From NCBI GenBank assembly GCA_022844585.1, contig JALHLM010000290.1:1-6517 (forward strand): a stretch of DNA of 6,517 nt, in the 5' to 3' direction. Under the pieces are notes generated by a model that saw only the letters and a program-made list of their open reading frames with translations, was not told the DNA's origin and did no database searches. This document shows positions 6,229-6,517 of this stretch, piece after piece. The position numbers and the translations under genes were made by a program. This DNA comes from Pirellulales bacterium. Its GTDB lineage: Bacteria > Planctomycetota > Planctomycetia > Pirellulales > JALHLM01. Position 1 is the stretch's first letter. Each line of letters starts with the position of its first letter.

Positions 6229-6517
6229 ATGGCCCAACCAACCGTGATCGACGACAAACCGAGTCTGGTGAAGACCAGTGGCGCAGAACAAGCGATCACA
6301 CTCAGTAGCGATCGCGATTATGCGGTCGCGCACTTGGGGCTCGATGATGCGGGCAACGCGGACGCGGCGCTCGTTTTCTGTGCCGTCGAGGGAATCGTCA
6401 GTCCCGACCTGATGCCGGACGGCGACAAGCTTGTGCTGCGCAGTCCGACGAGCGTCACGATCGGTCCGGGCGTCCGCGAACTGCGTTTTCGCGCCGCGGG
6501 CGGGACGCCGCTCTTGC
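6229..6517 (+). CDS. Phage structural protein of unknown role, N-terminal part, cut by right edge
   Basis: ATG at 6229, seven bases after the previous stop, opens a frame that stays open for 96 codons to the window end, so it is 3'-truncated by the window. It begins MAQPTVIDDKPSLVKTSG and continues with alternating hydrophobic and polar residues suggesting beta strands (AITLSSDRDYAVAHLG, then KLVLRSPTSVTIG and RELRFRAAGG). The codon pattern and orientation match the upstream phage genes, so it belongs to the same unit. I do not recognise its family. Its position after the tail-terminator-like gene would suit a small virion or neck/tail structural protein, or the start of a tail tube protein, but nothing visible decides this. 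A GTG at 6222 lies in a different frame and is not preferred. Confidence 0.65.
   Translation, partial: MAQPTVIDDKPSLVKTSGAEQAITLSSDRDYAVAHLGLDDAGNADAALVFCAVEGIVSPDLMPDGDKLVLRSPTSVTIGPGVRELRFRAAGGTPLL

Noticed and set aside
1..6517. CRISPR array, tRNA, rRNA, insertion sequence, integrase
   Set aside because: No regularly spaced repeats, cloverleaf, rRNA-like stretch, transposase motif or recombinase motif was seen on either strand.

Overview
The window looks like the start of a tailed-phage head-and-neck gene module (prophage or prophage-like element) in a GC-rich bacterial chromosome or contig. Everything from 834 to the right edge is read on the + strand in one tight block. The gap between genes is 0 to 36 bases and several starts have Shine-Dalgarno-like GGAG(G) sequences. 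From family resemblance recalled from memory, not a search, a planctomycete-type host is my best guess. The sequence alone does not prove it.

Layout. Bases 1-511 (minus strand) hold the N-terminal 170 codons of a gene that runs off the left edge. It is easily missed because no stop codon lies in the window. It ends in a helix-hairpin-helix signature, GIGLKTASW, typical of HhH DNA glycosylases of the OGG/EndoIII superfamily. Bases 512-833 carry no convincing gene; this gap lies between the minus-strand gene and the + strand block. From 834: a 65-residue gpW-sized protein; a lambda-type portal protein (481 aa); a 682-residue fusion of HK97-type prohead protease, scaffold-like linker and major capsid protein; a DUF2190-type capsid decoration protein with an extra beta-rich C-terminal half (278 aa); two small head-tail proteins (125 and 142 aa, stopper-like and tail-terminator-like by position and sequence feel); and the first 96 codons of another gene cut by the right edge.

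How it fits together. The portal forms the DNA entry ring, the protease-capsid fusion supplies protease, scaffold and shell, the DUF2190 protein probably decorates the shell, and the small proteins probably close the neck and cap the tail. The two most notable points are a GGAGG motif 8 bases before an in-frame ATG (3042), exactly where the protease domain ends, which would let the phage make scaffold-capsid chains without protease; and the absence of any terminase gene before the portal, where the divergent glycosylase-like gene sits instead. No tRNA, rRNA, CRISPR array, insertion sequence, integrase or clear terminator was seen.
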